Source of the DNA: JAICLK01 sp963810525
Lineage (GTDB): Bacteria; Patescibacteriota; Saccharimonadia; Saccharimonadales; UBA4665
Direction: 5' to 3'
Assembly (NCBI GenBank): GCA_963810525.1
Contig: CAWENB010000006.1
Coordinates: 95,396 to 159,395, forward strand
Length of the DNA: 64,000 nt
The translations under genes were made by a program, and so were the position numbers. The stretch's first letter is position 1; each line of letters starts with the position of its first letter. The notes beneath the pieces are model-generated. The model made no database searches. It worked only from the letters and a program-made list of their open reading frames with translations, and was not told where the DNA came from. This document shows, in pieces, positions 53,018 through 62,035 of this stretch.

Positions 53018-53413
53018 ATGCGCATTTTATACGACACAAACGCACTCGCGAGACTTACGAGACGTGAAGAGCTAATACTTTTCAGGGCGGCTATTTCCGA
53101 AGGCCAAATCGTGCATATTACTTCAGACTATATTCTTGGAGAGCTTGAGTCAGTATTATCCTTAAAGTTCAACTTCACAAAACAAAAAGCCAGAGTCACT
53201 GTTCGTTTATTTGCGAGACTGTCAAAAGTTGTCATTCCCAAGGTCATTGAAAAAGTTTGTCGTGACCCATTTGATGATTACGTCTTGGCGGCTGCAGTAG
53301 AAGGTGAAGTCGACTATCTGGTAACTGATGATAAAGACTTACTCGTACTCAAAAGTTACAAGAAAGTATCTATTGTAAATATTTCTACATTTAGAAGTTT
53401 TTTCGACAAATAA
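53018..53413 (+). CDS. PIN-domain toxin
   Basis: A 131-residue PIN nuclease of the PIN_3 type. Acidic metal ligands are seen in RILYDTNALARL, in ILGELESVLS, in DPFDDYVLAAAVEGEVDYLV and in TDDKDLLVL. Such toxins cleave RNA, often tRNA or mRNA, when released by a labile antitoxin. It is complete and paired with the RHH gene, so the module could be functional. Confidence 0.9.
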   Translation: MRILYDTNALARLTRREELILFRAAISEGQIVHITSDYILGELESVLSLKFNFTKQKARVTVRLFARLSKVVIPKVIEKVCRDPFDDYVLAAAVEGEVDYLVTDDKDLLVLKSYKKVSIVNISTFRSFFDK

Positions 53414-53510
53414 CACCTATAACCCCTCGCGGTTAAGCACCATAAGCGTTCGAAAATCGTCCCCTAGGGCCAGTCAAAACTAGTAACAGATAAGGAGATT
53501 CGCAAAAATG

Positions 53511-54599
53511 GGCTTAATAACAAAAACTGGTTGCTGCTAGCGCTTTAAGACGGACAGATTTCTTTGTCATTGTTTTCGTTATTCTTGTAAGTACCAACTA
53601 AACAAGGAGTAACGAAGATGACTCGAAAGAGCTGTCCATCTTGCTATTGTACCAACGTAAAGAAAAACGGTGTGAGGAACGGTCTACAGCGCTACGTCTG
53701 TCGTACCTGCCGTCGGTCATGGAGCAGTAAAGGCCGCCCTGGCCGTAAGCGAGCTACCCTATGGCACCAGTATGCCTTTGACGGTCGTACCGTGAACAGC
53801 TTGGCTAAAGAATACCGGAAAAGTACCGGTTGCATCCGCGCTCAACTCAATGGCTACAGCCCGCCACGCATCATCCAGAAACCGCGTACCGTAGCCGTCA
53901 TAATGGATGTTACCTACTTTGGGGACTGGGGCCTCCTGGTTGTTATTGACCCATATGCAGTGGCGACGCTTGGTGAGAATACGGTGCTGTATTACGCCAC
54001 GGTAGACGGGACAGAACGCACCGTAGATTATGAGGTTGCAACAGATACGATTGAAGCAATGGGCTACAGTATCCTGGCGGTCACCATTGACGGCAGACGA
54101 GGCGTACGGACTATGCTGGAGGGCAAAGGCATACCGGTCCAGCATTGCCAGTTTCACCAGCTTATGACCATCACTCAATGTCTGACCAAGAAGCCACGAC
54201 TGACGCAAAATATTGAGTTACGAGCGCTTGCCTTAACGCTCGCTCGGACAGACGAACTAACGTTTGAGGATGCACTCGCTGGTTGGTACAAGAAACATGG
54301 GGCATGGCTCAAGGAGCGTGATCCGGTCACCAAAAGATATGCCCATGAGCGTACCAGAAGAGCTTATTTTTCCTTGTGTCGCAACCTACCATATCTGTTC
54401 ACCTACCAAGCCGATTACATACAGGAAAGTGGCATACGAGTAGCCAACACAACGAGCCCATTAGACGGAAGATTCGGCGTCTGGAAAGACAAGCTCATAC
54501 CCCACCGTGGAGCCTCAAAACAACGAATAATTACGATCCTCTGGAGTTTCTTCTCTAGAAAAACAGATTAGAGTAGACACCAGAATTTGGTGTTAAGCC
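53511..54599 (+). mobile_element. IS256-like element, copy 5 (1089 bp)
   Basis: Complete element flanked by the 8-bp duplication caaaaatg (53503-53510 and 54600-54607), in non-coding DNA after the toxin gene. It differs from the other copies by at least one silent change (CCA for CCG in codon 7). Confidence 0.95.
53618..54571 (+). CDS. IS256-like transposase (copy 5)
   Basis: 317 residues, same protein sequence as the other intact copies despite one synonymous base difference. Complete catalytic core and zinc ribbon; flanked by a perfect target duplication. Confidence 0.92.
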   Translation: MTRKSCPSCYCTNVKKNGVRNGLQRYVCRTCRRSWSSKGRPGRKRATLWHQYAFDGRTVNSLAKEYRKSTGCIRAQLNGYSPPRIIQKPRTVAVIMDVTYFGDWGLLVVIDPYAVATLGENTVLYYATVDGTERTVDYEVATDTIEAMGYSILAVTIDGRRGVRTMLEGKGIPVQHCQFHQLMTITQCLTKKPRLTQNIELRALALTLARTDELTFEDALAGWYKKHGAWLKERDPVTKRYAHERTRRAYFSLCRNLPYLFTYQADYIQESGIRVANTTSPLDGRFGVWKDKLIPHRGASKQRIITILWSFFSRKTD

Positions 54600-54693
54600 C
54601 AAAAATGTGAGTCTCTTTTTAATTGTTCAATCTCACCACTGTCGAATCCCCATTGACGGACAAATGTCCTTTCTCGAACCCTGATCTGATACT

Positions 54694-55201
54694 ATGAAGA
54701 AGATGGAAGCAATCATACCTAATTTACTCGGCAAAGAACTGTTGGAAATGTCACGAGTCGACCAGGAAATGCGAATTAACGCCCAGCGCGACATGAAAGC
54801 GTGGGATGATTCTATTGACCATCGCATACAGCTCGACTTAATGCCATCGTGGCAGACATTGGCTGGCCAACCATTCAAAGGTAGGCAAGGAAGCATCGCA
54901 GGCGGCTTGGCTGCTTGTACAGCACGCATATGCCGATCCCGATTTTATGAAAGAATGACTTGCGCTCATGAAGCAGACAGGCAAAGGCGAGATCGATCCT
55001 GCCATTATTGCATTTCTGGAAGATCGGCTGCTCACTATGGATGGCAAGCCGCAAATATACGGGACACAATTCCGCACGGTCGACGAAACAACTGAGCCGT
55101 TTCCAATGGAAGATCCGGAACATGTTGATGAACGACGAGCTTGCGTCGGGTTGGGTACGTTTGCCGAAAATGAGGCACGCATCAAAGCGATGCATGGCTG
55201 A
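54694..55201 (+). pseudogene. DUF6624 family gene with frameshift and in-frame TGA
   Basis: The first frame (ATG 54694) gives a helical N-terminus to ...KGRQGSIAGG. A frameshift near 54900 is needed to continue as LLVQHAYADPDFMKE, then TGA (~54958), then LALMKQTGKGEIDPAIIAFL and EDRLLTMDGKPQIYGTQF, the DUF6624 hallmark. The TGA stands where relatives often have Cys. With a second lesion in the gene, decay is the simplest explanation. Function of DUF6624 is unknown. Confidence 0.75.
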
Positions 55202-55217
55202 TCAGAGTTGTGTTTCA

Positions 55218-55349
55218 TCAGACCTCATATCCTTCCACGATGAGCACATCTCCTTTGTGATAGACAAAGCCAAGTTTCTCTAATTTCTGTGTGATAAGGA
55301 GAAAATCAGAGAATAAGGGGTTCCACCTGGCAATCTCATCCCCAGCCAA
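55218..55349 (-). CDS. Possible small protein reading across core copy 5
   Basis: A minus-strand frame from the TTG inside the core gives LAGDEIARWNPLFSDFLLIT and then a helix-strand ending VYHKGDVLIVEGYEV. It looks coding, but the frame of the core (KLAG) differs from that of copies 2 and 4 (WLG). The frame is open further upstream as well, so the start is unsure. Confidence 0.3.
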   Translation of the reverse strand: MAGDEIARWNPLFSDFLLITQKLEKLGFVYHKGDVLIVEGYEV

Positions 55350-55350
55350 T
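55339..55350 (+). repeat. tRNA-Gln 3'-end-like core, copy 5
   Basis: TCCCCAGCCAAT. The right flank resembles that of copy 2 over ~90 bases, through CTCCTTAGTTTCG to a TATGATAAT -10 box that drives the next plus-strand gene. Confidence 0.65.
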
Positions 55351-55457
55351 TTTGGTAACAGACAACCACAGTAACTCCTTAGTTTCGAAAATCCAACTAT
55401 AGTCCCAGCTACGCATAAGCAATATGATAATACCTCTTTTGCCGGTATCTTCTTTAT

Positions 55458-56033
55458 ATGAAGAACACAGTAATTCTGCATGGCAAACCAACTAAAGAAC
55501 GATACTTCGACCCTGCACAGCCCAAACCCCATGAAACCAACTGGTTTCCATGGATAGGTAAAAAATTAGCCCAGATAGGAATTGAGGTATCAATACCACC
55601 CCTGCCGCAGCCTTATTTCCCTGAATACGAAGCGTGGAGAGCCGTGTTTGAAAATGAAAAGGTTAATCAAGAAACCGGATTGGTCGGCCACAGCGCTGGA
55701 GCAGAGTTTATTCTACGTTGGCTTTCATCAAATAGAGATGTCTCGGTTGATAGGGTCGTACTTGTTGCTCCGTACCATGATTATGTTGGAAAATATGGTG
55801 ACTTCTCTAAATATGAGCTTGACTCAACTTTACCAGAACGAATTGGTAGACTTGCTGTTATTAATTCCTTGGATGACGACGAACCCATACAAAGACGAAC
55901 GCATGACATCGTCACGGCATTTCCATCAGCACATTTAATAGAGCTAGATGGCTATGGTCATTTCAGAATAGGACACAATATGACTGGTCCAGAGTTTCCG
56001 GCATTACTCAACGAACTAACTGCGACCTTATAA
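55458..56033 (+). CDS. RBBP9/YdeN-type alpha/beta hydrolase
   Basis: A 191-residue small serine hydrolase: VILHGKPTKERYFD opens the fold, TGLVGHSAGAEFILRWL carries the nucleophile Ser, and DGYGHFRI the catalytic His, with the acid probably in VINSLDDDEPI. The compact RBBP9/YdeN family lacks a large cap and has unclear substrates. The gene is AT-rich relative to the core genes. It has its own promoter in the flank of core copy 5. Confidence 0.85.
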   Translation: MKNTVILHGKPTKERYFDPAQPKPHETNWFPWIGKKLAQIGIEVSIPPLPQPYFPEYEAWRAVFENEKVNQETGLVGHSAGAEFILRWLSSNRDVSVDRVVLVAPYHDYVGKYGDFSKYELDSTLPERIGRLAVINSLDDDEPIQRRTHDIVTAFPSAHLIELDGYGHFRIGHNMTGPEFPALLNELTATL

Positions 56034-56086
56034 GCTCAATGTCCTGTTGCATCTTGACCTCGTCACAGGCGAAGACTCCCCAGTCG

Positions 56087-56265
56087 TCATCCGCTAGTAA
56101 TGTCGAGGTACGGGTCATCTTTGTCCCGGCCAATTTCGGGTGAATCGTAACTAAAACTTAGATGATCCGTGTTTACGAGAAAAGAACCCAGCACCTTATT
56201 CGCGCCAGAGTACTTTAGGCCGTTCGTTACTTGTTCCAATCGCCAGTAGTTAACAAACAGCTTGT
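56087..56265 (-). CDS. Orphan ORF, possibly the end of a truncated gene
   Basis: Fifty-nine residues follow an in-frame TAG: NYWRLEQVTNGLKYSGANKV then a strand FLVNTDHLSF and YDSPEIGRDKDDPYLDITSG. Composition looks coding, yet there is no ATG/GTG start or ribosome binding site. No family recognised. The GAAATTGGCCGGG inside it weakly resembles the core repeat. Confidence 0.25.
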
Positions 56266-56313
56266 TCTAGGATCTGCCCAGAAATTCTTTCATTAACCCC
56301 TAGGGTACTAAAC

Positions 56314-56589
56314 TTATTCAATATATACTACACAATTAGTACAGTCACGTTGCAACAGTGAAGCGTCGGCGCTTATATCCTTACGACATGGTAATATTTC
56401 ACCATTCTCCATATCGTGTATGGTGTGGCCGCAGAACACTGCCGGCAAAGTTCTCGTGCAGTAAAGTAACTCATGAGTATTTCCCCTTCTAAGCCCGACC
56501 AAAGCAATCGGGCTCACGAGGGGAAAGCAGACAGAACTCATATAAACTTTATAGTTGTCGTCAGCCAACCGATAACGAACCCATTTCAT
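56314..56589 (-). CDS. Hypothetical small protein
   Basis: A 91-residue protein with an AGGAG site directly upstream of ATG 56589. It has six cysteines, several arranged as CTR..CGH and C..DCTNC, which might bind a metal, and short hydrophobic strands. No family recognised. It is 35 bases downstream of the CHAP gene's stop. Confidence 0.5.
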   Translation of the reverse strand: MKWVRYRLADDNYKVYMSSVCFPLVSPIALVGLRRGNTHELLYCTRTLPAVFCGHTIHDMENGEILPCRKDISADASLLQRDCTNCVVYIE

Positions 56590-56624
56590 ATCTCCTAACC
56601 CCTTGAGACCTATGCTGGCGCGCT

Positions 56625-57689
56625 CTAATTTGGCGACAGGTAATACTCAACCTGTCCTTGGCTGCCGTCGCTCGTAACCGTATTTTCTTCCATCTGGCCG
56701 TTATTGGTCGCCGGATCGTTGACCCCGGAGTCGCCGTAGATAAAAGTTGGGTTTTTACCGCCAGCTACGACGACCTCAACGTGGCCACCAGGATAGTTAA
56801 ACCAGGCGATATCACCCGGTTTCGGGGCATACGACCCCGCTTGGTGAACAATAAAGCCATTAAAGTGTTGCAAATTATTGGCGTTATATTCATCCCAGCC
56901 GCCGCCTCTTTCGCCCTGGGTAAAGGGAAAGCCGGCCTGTTTGTAGACGTAGCTGACAAAATCGGCGCACCATTCCTCATAGGCGCTACCATCGGTGTAG
57001 CTGTTGAGCAGTGCGGTATGGCCTTTGGGATTAGCCACCCAGGCGGAGTATTGCTGTTCGGCGACACAGGCGACTTTTTCGCCTTCAGTGCCAGTACAGA
57101 GGCCGCTGGGAGCTTTGCCTGCGCCGTATATGGCCGTCATCCAGGCGTAACTGGCATTCGATATGCCGCTGCAATTGGCCAGTGACAGCTGAACACCGGT
57201 CGTGTTGTCCGGGACGACCAGGCACTGGCCGGAAGCTACGTTTTGGTAGCCGTCGCCGTCTACAGTCCACTGTTGGCTGGCGGTACCATCACATTTATTG
57301 AGAACTGCCCCGTAGTCGCCACTCGAACTGCTCTCTGACAAACAATAAATTTTGCCGTGTGTGAAGTTCTCGCCGCTGATACTCCAGTCCTGGGCTTTGG
57401 TGCCATTGCAGGGCCAGCTGTCGACGGTATTGCCGGCGCTGTCGCTATCGTCGTGGTCGTCGAGACAGTAGCCGTAGATACCTGACTTTATTTCCGGGAT
57501 AGCTGCCGCGGCGGCTCGAGATTTAACGATATTGAAAAAGGTTAAACCAGAGGTAGCAATCACCGCAATGACAACAATCGTAATGAGCAACAGGAGTTTG
57601 CCGTGACTTCGCGGTTTTTTAGAAGCACGGTATTCGGGCATCGGACGGGGCAGGGTGGAGTGGTAATAGCTTGTGTAGTGCTGGTTCAT
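56625..57689 (-). CDS. Membrane-anchored ricin-lectin plus CHAP-domain hydrolase
   Basis: About 354 residues. After a basic cytoplasmic start and one membrane helix (~residues 33-58), a ricin B-type lectin domain has QxW-like repeats (AQDWSISG, SQQWTVDG) and paired Cys. The C-terminal CHAP domain has the catalytic Cys in YEEWCADFVSYVYKQAG and the His in NYPGGHVEVVVA. CHAP enzymes cleave peptidoglycan amide bonds; the lectin could target wall sugars or a host cell surface. The ATG at 57689 is preferred over one 39 bases upstream. Confidence 0.87.
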   Translation of the reverse strand: MNQHYTSYYHSTLPRPMPEYRASKKPRSHGKLLLLITIVVIAVIATSGLTFFNIVKSRAAAAAIPEIKSGIYGYCLDDHDDSDSAGNTVDSWPCNGTKAQDWSISGENFTHGKIYCLSESSSSGDYGAVLNKCDGTASQQWTVDGDGYQNVASGQCLVVPDNTTGVQLSLANCSGISNASYAWMTAIYGAGKAPSGLCTGTEGEKVACVAEQQYSAWVANPKGHTALLNSYTDGSAYEEWCADFVSYVYKQAGFPFTQGERGGGWDEYNANNLQHFNGFIVHQAGSYAPKPGDIAWFNYPGGHVEVVVAGGKNPTFIYGDSGVNDPATNNGQMEENTVTSDGSQGQVEYYLSPN

Positions 57690-57829
57690 ATGCTTTGTTA
57701 AATTTCGTGTGAGTCCAAATAGTACCACATTGAGCGTAGGAAAAGCTTAAGAGTCCATGAAAAAGTGGAGACGTCAATAGATTGTATCCGGCGACTGGTC
57801 GCCGATTAATAACTTAGTAATTGTTGGAC

Positions 57830-58216
57830 TTAGGGTTGTAGTATATTGTTGACAATTACATCCAGCTGGTCGTCTGTCAAACTTGCTTTCACTAGGTAGT
57901 TGACGATGCCGAGTTCGCGCAAACCGGCTGGAGCGTCTGTTTCGTTTAAATTCGAAATGATGAGTACCGGGATTTTCTTACCCCACTCGCTCATCCGCAT
58001 GCGCTTCAGTATCTCATCGCCGGCTATGGCGGGTACCATGAGGTCGAGCAGCACAAAATCCGGCAATTCCTTCTGAATGTAATAGAGAGCCGTAATGCCG
58101 TCAAAGGCGACAAAACAGGTAAAGCCGATGGCTTCCAATCTAGTCTGATAAATGCTAGCCAATTCAGTATTGTCTTCGACGATCACGATCTTTTTCGCTT
58201 GATTTTCTGCTGCCAT
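57830..58216 (-). CDS. Single-domain response regulator
   Basis: A 128-residue receiver domain only: acidic pocket VIVEDNTE (E14, D15), phospho-acceptor D58 in VLLDLMVP, and the conserved Lys in NYLVKASL. No output domain, so it signals through protein contacts or as a phosphotransfer intermediate. It begins 49 bases after the histidine kinase stop on the same strand; the two form a cognate pair. Confidence 0.92.
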   Translation of the reverse strand: MAAENQAKKIVIVEDNTELASIYQTRLEAIGFTCFVAFDGITALYYIQKELPDFVLLDLMVPAIAGDEILKRMRMSEWGKKIPVLIISNLNETDAPAGLRELGIVNYLVKASLTDDQLDVIVNNILQP

Positions 58217-58265
58217 GCCATCAGTGTAGCGTGATTCACCGCTATATTGCTAGATAATTCTTGGG

Positions 58266-60149
58266 CTATACTGACGCGTTACGATCGTGGGCTGCTTGCT
58301 CAAGCGGTTGTCGCAACGGTAAGACAACGGTGAACGTGGATCCATGTCCGAGCCGGCTGCGCACGGTGATGTGGCCACGGTGGGCCTCGACAATCAGCAG
58401 CGTGAAGTAGAGACCAATACCGGTCCCCGGATGATCGAAGCGCATGGTGTTCGTTCCGCGGTGGAACTTGGTAAATAAGCGCTTCACTTCATCTGGCGCA
58501 ATACCACAGCCATTATCGCGTACGCTAATCAGTACTATATCGGTATCTGACGTAAGTACTATCTCCACTTCGCCGCCCTGCGGGGTAAACTCGAGAGCAT
58601 TTTTAATCAAGTTAGAGATGGCGCTTCGAATATGAACCGGTGACAGACTGAGCATGGCTTCCGGCGTTGAATCTGACCAAGTGAGGTGGATACCTTTCTC
58701 CGCTGCCTTCGCATTAAATTCAGGCTCGAGTGGTTTGAGCAGTTCGCCGGCCGCTATGTCAGTTAGTTGTAACTTGGCTGAGCCAGCTTCAATGCTGGCG
58801 ATTGCTAGCAGGTCGTCACTGAAATTTGACAATTGACGGGTGCCTTTTTCCATAGCCACTATCATTTCCCGGTTTTTCTCGGATATCTCCGACTCACGAA
58901 TAATGCCGATATAGCCGCTGATAACGCTTAGGGGCGTGCGCAAATTATGCGAGACGAGTACGATAAATTCGTTTTTGAGTTTATCGAGGTTTTCCAGCTT
59001 GGTTATATCGGCGCTTATTTTCGAGGCCATATTATTAAACGTTTTAGCCAGTAAGCCGAACTCATCGCTGCGAGGTAGGGAAATCCGGTAGTCTAAGTCG
59101 CCACTCGCCAATCGGTTCGCCCCGTCAGTGAGGGTGCGTATCGGTGATACCAGGCTGCGGGCGGTCAGCAGTATGAGCATGACGCCGACAAGGAAAGACA
59201 GCGAGAAAAATATGGCGGCAATGCGTTCGTCGTTGGTTACCGGCGCATAGACGCTGCTGATCGGCTCTTCAGCCACTACAATCCAGCCGGTGCGGTCGAC
59301 TCGGTAGTGGCTGCTCAATACCGGTACGCCGGTTTCCGAAATCGTCTCGGATGGGGTAGGCTGCGGGTCGGTCGCGCCCGGTGTAGTTGCCTGGGCCAGC
59401 GCCGATTTCACTGCTTGAACGTTAGCCAAATCAGTGTGGTTGGTGCCAAAGCCGGTATTCGGGTAGGCGACGAGCCTACCCTGGTTATCGACAACGTAGA
59501 CGTAGCCCGATTGTCCGAGTTTAAAGTTTAATACCGAACTCCATAGTTGGTGCAGGTTGGCGGTCACGACTAAAGCACCTTTGATGGCAGCGGGCTGGAG
59601 GATGACGCCGGATTCCGACGTCGATAAGTAAGAACCACCGGTCGTTGAGACATAATTCGTCAGCGGCACGGATATCGTGACCGAGCCGTTATGTTGGGCG
59701 TTGAAGCTCACCGGACTGATATACTCTTCGCCGCCGAGGAAGGTGACGACACGGAAGGCAGCGCTGGACGAGACATTAACCGGCGTCGTCGATATACCGC
59801 TATGTGTCACCAGCAGCCGCTGCGTACCACTGGCATCGATGAGCGCTATCTGCGTCAGATCCGAGTCTTCTTTCAAGTAGGCGGACAGTTCGGTTTTGGC
59901 CGCTGGCAGCTGCATATATTGGACGGCGGCAGATTTCGAATGGATAATGGCAGCATTGACCTTATTGTTGATATAGTACTCGACACTGTTGGCCGCGTTT
60001 TCCACTTGCAGCGTCTGCTGGGCGGCAGCATCTTTGCGAAGCTGGGCTTGGCTTGACAGTAACCAGATGGTGTTCGCTACCACTAGCGGCACGACTGATA
60101 CGAGCAACAATAGTAAAATGATTCGTCGTCTAACGGTTAGCCGTAACAT
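58266..60149 (-). CDS. Membrane sensor histidine kinase (Cache-HAMP-HisKA-HATPase)
   Basis: A 627-residue kinase. Two membrane helices (10-32 and 310-330) enclose a ~275-residue extracellular Cache-type sensor (IALIDASGTQRLLVTHSG, GYVYVVDNQGRLVAYP). HAMP follows (~330-383). The phospho-accepting His is H401 in FIVLVSHNLRTPLSVISGYI. The ATPase domain has the N box NLIKNALEFTP, DNGCGI and GTGIGLYFTLL. It senses a small extracellular ligand and phosphorylates the adjacent receiver protein. Confidence 0.94.
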   Translation of the reverse strand: MLRLTVRRRIILLLLLVSVVPLVVANTIWLLSSQAQLRKDAAAQQTLQVENAANSVEYYINNKVNAAIIHSKSAAVQYMQLPAAKTELSAYLKEDSDLTQIALIDASGTQRLLVTHSGISTTPVNVSSSAAFRVVTFLGGEEYISPVSFNAQHNGSVTISVPLTNYVSTTGGSYLSTSESGVILQPAAIKGALVVTANLHQLWSSVLNFKLGQSGYVYVVDNQGRLVAYPNTGFGTNHTDLANVQAVKSALAQATTPGATDPQPTPSETISETGVPVLSSHYRVDRTGWIVVAEEPISSVYAPVTNDERIAAIFFSLSFLVGVMLILLTARSLVSPIRTLTDGANRLASGDLDYRISLPRSDEFGLLAKTFNNMASKISADITKLENLDKLKNEFIVLVSHNLRTPLSVISGYIGIIRESEISEKNREMIVAMEKGTRQLSNFSDDLLAIASIEAGSAKLQLTDIAAGELLKPLEPEFNAKAAEKGIHLTWSDSTPEAMLSLSPVHIRSAISNLIKNALEFTPQGGEVEIVLTSDTDIVLISVRDNGCGIAPDEVKRLFTKFHRGTNTMRFDHPGTGIGLYFTLLIVEAHRGHITVRSRLGHGSTFTVVLPLRQPLEQAAHDRNASV

Positions 60150-60226
60150 TACCTTTAAATATAGTGCTTATGATTTTGTAAAACAAATTGACGCACGACC
60201 AGTATTCCGATTAAGCTATTTGTAAT

Positions 60227-60898
60227 ATGGCTAAGCAGGAACCTGGTGCCAGTGAACCGTCACGCGAGACGCTTGATGTCAGCCATGACGCCTCAAATAC
60301 TGAAAAAGCTGAATCGAAGCAAGCCGACGAGGAAGAGACCGAAGCGACCTTTCCGGCCAAGCCGGCAGAGACTGATGCAGGCGGATCGCCTGCCGATACC
60401 GCGCGCCTGCGACACCGGCGGGTGAAGCTCGGTATCTTGGGTATCACTGTCGTCGTACTGTTTGGGCTGGTCAGCTATGGATCGTATGCCTACGGCGATA
60501 GTCGGGGTCGCAGCCAGCAAGCCTTAGTTGATAATGCCAGCGCTGCCGCAACTTCGCTGCAAGTTCCCAAAGGCGCGACCATTATCGAGCAATGCGATCC
60601 TCATAAGGGCACGCAGTACATACTGCCATCAAAGATACCGAACGGACCTGTCTATAATGTCTACAAAGGCAAAGTCATCGGGGTTGAATACATGATCGGT
60701 AAGCAAGACCTGGCCAGCAATAAGTCGTTTCTTGATCTGCCGCTTTTCGGGCAAAAATATGTCCACATGAATATCGGCCTGTTGTCACAGGGCCATGCCG
60801 GCTATCCGGTGCCGCACTATCACGTTGACTTGTATAGCGTCCCGTTTTCAGAAGAACAGGCGATCTCCTGCACGGCTGCTACTACTGGCGTGTGGTAG
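60227..60898 (+). CDS. Membrane-anchored extracellular protein with a His motif
   Basis: A 223-residue protein: an acidic cytoplasmic N-terminus (~65 residues), a basic patch RLRHRRVK, one membrane helix (GILGITVVVLFGLVSYGSYA) and an extracellular domain of ~130 residues. The latter ends with HMNIGLLSQGHAGYPVPHYH then VDLYSVPF; this resembles the DUF5602/TTHB210-like pattern PxHYDLHFY and suggests a metal site. Two Cys may form a disulfide. It is divergent from the kinase gene. Confidence 0.6.
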   Translation: MAKQEPGASEPSRETLDVSHDASNTEKAESKQADEEETEATFPAKPAETDAGGSPADTARLRHRRVKLGILGITVVVLFGLVSYGSYAYGDSRGRSQQALVDNASAAATSLQVPKGATIIEQCDPHKGTQYILPSKIPNGPVYNVYKGKVIGVEYMIGKQDLASNKSFLDLPLFGQKYVHMNIGLLSQGHAGYPVPHYHVDLYSVPFSEEQAISCTAATTGVW

Positions 60899-60991
60899 CA
60901 TCGACACGCTTGCAAGGTCAACGTGTGGACGATTACTAACCCGTTTGCAACGCCGCAAGGTGTCCTCATGCCCCGATAAAGAAGGCCTGCT

Positions 60992-62035
60992 TCAGTCGCC
61001 GAAGACCGTGTTCGCGACACTGTCGACGAGGCGCAGTAACTGAGTATCAAGCGTCGTGCAGCCGAGTATGGCTATGCCCAGTAGTACAAGCAGCGGCCCG
61101 GTGTTCGGGTCTGTCGCCAGCCCGGTGTAATAGCCTCCCAGACTTTGTCCGGTTACCCAGAATAGCAGCGACAGGGCGATGCCGATACCTATCGATACTT
61201 TGCGCACCAAGCCTTTCACATAGACACCGGCGGCGGCGAAAAACATGAGAATGACGGTCGTCGGGGTAAACCAGTTAACAGTGCTTGTTTTAATGGGCAT
61301 CTCCGCCATTTGTGACATGGACATGTGCATACTGGTCGCCGTTTGGTTACCGTAGGCGCCCCCGAAGTAGTTTATAAGCACCCCCATATGAACATCGATA
61401 TATGCTAGCCAGGTTGGCGCACCTTGCGAGTTACCAAGAAACATCGATATCTGTCCCCAGACGGTATTCATGCCGGTTGCGGTAAGTTGCCAGTAGACAC
61501 CGCCCAGCCAGACTAGTGACCACACTAAAATGAGCCAGTAGGCCACCGGTTGCCTGGCAATGATTGCCCGATCTTTTGGTTTAGCGTCTTTAGGGGTCGC
61601 GCTTGGTAGCGAGGCCAGTGCCAACAAGACATAGATAAGCGCGGCTCCAGGTGCGCCCATAATCAGTGACGTCTGATGAGAGAAGATGCCACCGTAGCCT
61701 TCGCCGATCGCCCAGACGAATGAACCCCAGACAACAGAGGCCAGCAGACCCCATTTCGTTGTCCGCTTCCAGAGGATGGCGACGCCTATTCCGAGTTGTA
61801 TCAATGCCACGAGACTATTGAACACTGCCGGGTGCAGGAGGAATATACGGACAAAAAAGTGCGTCGGTCCGCTGACGAACAGCGGTTGGCCCTGAGTTGC
61901 AGGGTCAATGACCTGGGAGGCAAAGGCACCCGTGAACATCTGATGCTGGAGCTGCAACGCGCCATCTAACAGCCAGAGGCAGCCGAGGGCAATGTGGACG
62001 AAGCGTTTGGATTTCAGCTTATTGCTTATAGTCAT
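60992..62035 (-). CDS. Hypothetical polytopic membrane protein (DoxX-like)
   Basis: About 347 residues with nine or so membrane helices. The opening HIALGCLWLLDGALQLQHQM is typical of actinobacterial DoxX-like membrane proteins. A Met/His-rich loop (SMHMSMSQMAEM) faces one side and could bind copper. Substrate or function is unknown. The ATG at 62035 is favoured over one 57 bases upstream. The ~345 bases to the next gene hold nothing recognisable. Confidence 0.6.
   Translation of the reverse strand: MTISNKLKSKRFVHIALGCLWLLDGALQLQHQMFTGAFASQVIDPATQGQPLFVSGPTHFFVRIFLLHPAVFNSLVALIQLGIGVAILWKRTTKWGLLASVVWGSFVWAIGEGYGGIFSHQTSLIMGAPGAALIYVLLALASLPSATPKDAKPKDRAIIARQPVAYWLILVWSLVWLGGVYWQLTATGMNTVWGQISMFLGNSQGAPTWLAYIDVHMGVLINYFGGAYGNQTATSMHMSMSQMAEMPIKTSTVNWFTPTTVILMFFAAAGVYVKGLVRKVSIGIGIALSLLFWVTGQSLGGYYTGLATDPNTGPLLVLLGIAILGCTTLDTQLLRLVDSVANTVFGD

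Noticed and set aside
54955..54961. Selenocysteine codon in the DUF6624 gene
   Set aside because: The same gene has a frameshift just upstream and no convincing SECIS hairpin follows the TGA. It is treated as a nonsense mutation.
37008..55350. Classical integron with attC sites
   Set aside because: The repeated cores lack attC-type R boxes and imperfect palindromes, cargo blocks contain several genes on both strands, and no IntI gene is present.
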